A stretch of DNA of 7,327 bases from positions 1-7,327 of the forward strand of contig DGTW01000248.1 in the NCBI GenBank assembly GCA_002393835.1, read 5' to 3'. A program made the translations under genes and the position numbers. Position 1 is the stretch's first letter. Each line of letters opens with the position of its first letter. Below the pieces are notes generated by a model. That model was not told where the DNA came from, searched no databases, and saw nothing but the letters and a program-made list of their open reading frames with translations. This DNA comes from Treponema sp. UBA4326 (GTDB lineage: Bacteria; Spirochaetota; Spirochaetia; Treponematales; Treponemataceae). Of the stretch, positions 5,923-7,327 are shown piece by piece.

Positions 5923-6249
5923 TCACTCTAGATAGCCCCCGAAGCACCAGCCTGTTTTTTCGTTATAGAAGTCCAGTTCGGCAAGGCAGGTGTCGGAATA
6001 TTTCTGCCCTGATTTTACTTTTGAACAGATAATGTAACCGTTTGAAAATTGCTTGTAATTGACGACCTGATATGTCAGGCAGTCGTCGCATAATTTGTAC
6101 CTGTTGTTTGTCGCTGTCAATTTCTTCGACGGATTTTTGCTGTCTTTTGACCACTCATCTGCCACTTCGGTAATGATATTGTTATTGTAATATAAATTCC
6201 TATTCGCCGCATAGCCATTGATTATGGCAAACACTGACCAATCCGTCAT
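5923..6249 (-). CDS. 3' fragment of the frameshifted exported protein
   Basis: The second frame reads from the first ATG at 6249 (MTDWSVFAIINGYAAN) to TGA 5925-5923. It has no signal peptide and no Shine-Dalgarno, and its start lies inside the preceding frame, so it is probably not a separate gene. It carries the conserved tail GWCFGGYLE. Confidence 0.45.
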   Translation of the reverse strand: MTDWSVFAIINGYAANRNLYYNNNIITEVADEWSKDSKNPSKKLTATNNRYKLCDDCLTYQVVNYKQFSNGYIICSKVKSGQKYSDTCLAELDFYNEKTGWCFGGYLE

Positions 6250-6637
6250 AATAATCCGCAAAAATTAAATTTCCTTTTGAATTTCCGTCTGTGTAATAAA
6301 TCTTCTGGAATAAATTTTGTTTCTCGCCGTCATAATCATCACATACTACAAAGAAAATTCGGTAGAGCTTTTCCTTTGTTTCCGTAAAATTTTGCTTGAA
6401 AACACGATATTCTGTGTTTTGGGAAAGTTTTTCGGATGATGGAAAGTCAGTTGAAGTTTCAATATGTCCAAAAAATTCTTTATTAAACTCTTTCAGTTCA
6501 GCTTCAGTTATCCGTAGTTCTGAATAGGCTTTTTCAATGGAAATTTCTTCATTTTTACCCCTGTTAATATGCGGTGTAAATGCAAACATAGAACTCTGTA
6601 ATAAAATTGTCATTATTAAAAAAAATATCTTTCTCAT
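6200..6637 (-). CDS. 5' fragment of the frameshifted exported protein (145 aa)
   Basis: This reading frame runs from ATG 6637 to TAG 6202-6200. Residues 1-131 are probably native: a signal peptide, a charged helical stretch (EKAYSELRITEAELKEFNKEFF), then a beta-like part (EKLYRIFFVVCDDYDGEKQN). The last 14 residues are likely out of frame. As written it would be a short periplasmic protein without the conserved GW.FGGYL end. Confidence 0.6.
   Translation of the reverse strand: MRKIFFLIMTILLQSSMFAFTPHINRGKNEEISIEKAYSELRITEAELKEFNKEFFGHIETSTDFPSSEKLSQNTEYRVFKQNFTETKEKLYRIFFVVCDDYDGEKQNLFQKIYYTDGNSKGNLIFADYYDGLVSVCHNQWLCGE
6243..6244 (-). other. Inferred one-base insertion (frameshift site)
   Basis: Minus strand GACGGATTGG. 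Reading GAC-GAT-TGG with one G removed joins the two open frames as D-D-W. The exact base is uncertain by a few positions. Confidence 0.55.
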
Positions 6638-6721
6638 TTTTCATTTCTCTTTTATAAATCATTTGATATAAGTAAATAATTATCTTTATCTTGCTTAAAA
6701 TATTTACCCCATTGTTGTTGG

Positions 6722-6753
6722 ATCACCTTCCGAAAACGGAAGGTGGATTTAGT
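6722..6753. repeat. Palindromic 30-bp repeat, copy 1
   Basis: CACCTTCCG (6724-6732), loop AAAA, CGGAAGGTG (6737-6745), then GATTTAGT to 6753. It is identical to copy 2 for 30 bp and lies exactly 270 bp from it. The stem is 9 perfect pairs plus a possible G-T pair. Flanking T runs are short on both strands, so terminator function is doubtful. Confidence 0.88.
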
Positions 6754-6772
6754 TAATATCCGGCTTTCTGAG

Positions 6773-6852
6773 TTCCATACAGCTGGAATCGGGTGTGAAA
6801 CTGTTTCAGTTCTGAACATAACGTATTTTATCTGTGAAGCTTTATTACCGTA
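6773..6852. repeat. Possible degenerate dyads continuing the 22-bp phase
   Basis: Short inverted repeats lie at 6773-6788 (TTCCA/TGGAA), 6796-6808 (TGAAAC-T-GTTTCA), 6809-6817 (GTTC-T-GAAC) and 6846-6852 (TAC-C-GTA). Centres near 6780.5, 6802 and 6849 fall within 1 to 2 nt of a 22-bp grid extended from the array. There is no clear sequence similarity to the array units, so this may be chance. Confidence 0.3.
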
Positions 6853-6861
6853 TGTGGTGTT

Positions 6862-6966
6862 TATACCAGTCTGGTATAAGCAATATACTAGCTTAGTATA
6901 TGCAATATACCAGTTTAGTATATACGATATATCAGATTAGTATAGGCGGTATACCAGGTTAGTATA
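6862..6966. repeat. Five 17-bp dyads at exact 22-bp intervals
   Basis: Units at 6862-6878, 6884-6900, 6906-6922, 6928-6944 and 6950-6966, with consensus TATACCAGNTTAGTATA and 5-nt unconserved spacers. Unit 1 is a perfect palindrome (TATACCAG, T, CTGGTATA); unit 2 changes both paired bases at positions 6 and 12 (C-G to T-A), keeping symmetry. Units 3 to 5 have a C opposite A there. TATA at the left end, AG at positions 7-8 and GTATA at the right end are invariant. The 22-bp period is about two helical turns, so sites would lie on nearly one face of the DNA. This suits a dimeric DNA-binding protein, such as a repressor, replication initiator or centromere-binding protein. Confidence 0.93.
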
Positions 6967-6990
6967 TAAACGCGAAAGATGAATAAAGAT

Positions 6991-7023
6991 ATCCACCTTC
7001 CGAAAACGGAAGGTGGATTTAGT
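6991..7023. repeat. Palindromic 30-bp repeat, copy 2
   Basis: A perfect 12-bp stem, ATCCACCTTCCG (6991-7002) with CGGAAGGTGGAT (7007-7018), loop AAAA, then TTAGT. It lies 17 nt past the stop of the flavodoxin-like gene. On the minus strand it is followed by ATCTTTATTC, so it might act as a weak terminator for that gene, but it lacks a proper T tract. Confidence 0.9.
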
Positions 7024-7040
7024 ATGTTTTTCATTTTTTA

Positions 7041-7327
7041 TCATCGTTTTTTTGTATTAGAAATATTTTTAGTTTTTATGATTTTGAATCCTGAAGATTT
7101 AAGAACTTCTTTTACAGCATGAACTGCTCCAGTTGATTGCCCGCAAAGATAATTGAAAGGGAAGGGTGTCGTGCAGCTTGTAACAATCATGGCCTTTTTC
7201 CCTTTGTGCAGTGGAAGAGGAATTCCTCTTTTACTTTCTTTCATTAGAACATACACAAGGCGGTCAAAAAGGGCTTTTAATTTTCCGTTCATATTTCCCC
7301 AATAAACGGGAGTACCAACAAGAAGCA
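7041..7327 (-). CDS. Flavodoxin-like / NADPH-dependent FMN reductase family protein, 3' part
   Basis: The gene enters from the right edge; about 94 codons are visible and the frame is open to base 7327. Before an internal Met (7292) the frame reads LLVGTPVYWGN, followed by MNGKLKALFDRL. This is the flavodoxin-fold signature (TPVYxGNMxGxLKxxxDRL) whose first loop contacts the flavin ring. After it come KGKKAMIVTS (a core beta strand), TTPFPFNYLCGQSTGA and the last helix-strand VHAVKEVLKSSGFKII. These enzymes are cytosolic FMN-dependent oxidoreductases or electron carriers. The FMN-phosphate loop would be in the missing N-terminal half. Stop TGA at 7043-7041. No signal peptide is visible. It is separated from the exported-protein genes by 403 bp, so it is probably an unrelated neighbour. 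Confidence 0.85.
   Translation of the reverse strand, partial: LLVGTPVYWGNMNGKLKALFDRLVYVLMKESKRGIPLPLHKGKKAMIVTSCTTPFPFNYLCGQSTGAVHAVKEVLKSSGFKIIKTKNISNTKKR

Larger units (their letters stand above)
5923..6637 (-). pseudogene. Exported protein gene broken by a +1 frameshift near 6243
   Basis: Two minus-strand segments overlap in different frames. The first starts at ATG 6637 (MRKIFFLIMTILLQSS signal peptide, cleavage near MFA) and is plausible through ADYYD at 6245, then continues as GLVSVCHNQWLCGE to a TAG at 6202-6200. Dropping one G of GACGGATTGG (6244-6243) gives YYDDWSVFAIINGYAANRN, joining the second segment and restoring a 237-aa protein ending in TGWCFGGYLE. That ending matches the end of the SH3b domains in neighbouring genes. 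The rest is unrecognised; 172-205 carries Cys pairs (KLCDDC). The gene is much more A+T rich than the train downstream. The Shine-Dalgarno is poor (AAAAGAGAAATG). It has its own terminator. It may be a genuine pseudogene or an assembly error; no long homopolymer is present. Confidence 0.72.
6638..7040. other. 403-bp gene-free intergenic block
   Basis: No convincing gene on either strand. Contents from right to left: a short tail after the flavodoxin-like gene (7040-7024), palindromic repeat copy 2, five 22-bp-phased dyads, a stretch with smaller dyads (6773-6852), palindromic repeat copy 1, and a very A+T-rich leader (6720-6638) before ATG 6637. The leader must hold any promoter of the frameshifted gene, but I see no clear -35/-10 pair in it. 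Confidence 0.8.

Noticed and set aside
5846..5947. Longer N-terminus of the SH3b protein (start at 5947)
   Set aside because: It would translate the terminator hairpin and bury the signal peptide; ATG 5845 has a strong Shine-Dalgarno.
6743..6940. Plus-strand 65-aa reading frame from a GTG
   Set aside because: It starts inside the palindrome and runs through the dyad array, has no ribosome binding site, and its sequence is dictated by the repeats.
6862..6966. CRISPR array
   Set aside because: Repeats of 17 bp with 5-nt spacers are far too short, each unit is symmetric, units vary in sequence, and no cas gene is visible.
6722..7023. Integron attC sites (known in some treponemes)
   Set aside because: The two palindromes are near-perfect simple stems with a 4-nt loop and lack the paired R/L boxes and unpaired bases of attC; no cassette gene or integrase lies between them.
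7290..7292. Internal ATG as the true start of the flavodoxin-like gene
   Set aside because: The frame stays open upstream with the family motif GTPVYWGN directly before it, so this Met is internal.

Overview
The window is a run of minus-strand genes for small secreted proteins and lipoproteins. It most resembles a host-associated spirochaete, probably a gut or oral Treponema. That assignment is inference. It rests on the recurring MKK(I/L)FLIFAA signal peptides, the bacterial SH3 (SH3b), Sel1 and formylglycine-generating-enzyme-like (FGE) domains, strong AAGGAG ribosome binding sites and mixed base composition. No rRNA or housekeeping gene is present to confirm it.

Layout in the direction of transcription (right to left). 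7327-7041 is the 3' part of a flavodoxin-like/NADPH-dependent FMN reductase gene. 7040-6638 is a 403-bp gene-free block. It holds two copies of a 30-bp palindromic repeat exactly 270 bp apart, which bracket five 17-bp dyads repeated at exactly 22-bp intervals. 6637-5923 is an exported-protein gene broken by a one-base frameshift near 6243. A rho-independent terminator follows at 5909-5874. 5845-1 is an operon-like train whose genes are 9 to 17 nt apart: an SH3b protein, a 291-aa lipoprotein, an FGE-fold protein broken by an in-frame TAG at 3642-3640, a 534-aa protein with SH3b domains at both ends, a 100-aa lipoprotein with a possible CNA-B/carboxypeptidase-regulatory-like fold, a Sel1-repeat lipoprotein, and the 5' part of one more exported protein.

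All the train members and the frameshifted gene are predicted to be exported, so the locus looks like an envelope or periplasmic accessory island. No enzyme pathway links them. SH3b, Sel1 and FGE/C-type-lectin folds are ligand- or protein-binding modules. Two members are disrupted, and base composition swings sharply: by hand count 2701-2820 is 81/120 G+C and 6601-6720 is 22/120. Both suggest a fast-changing region.

The two most interesting signals are these. First, the 22-bp-phased dyad array between palindromic repeats looks like an operator array, iteron set, centromere-like site or small element. Second, a roughly 48-bp signal-peptide DNA cassette is nearly identical at the start of genes whose mature proteins are unrelated, which suggests leader shuffling or gene conversion.
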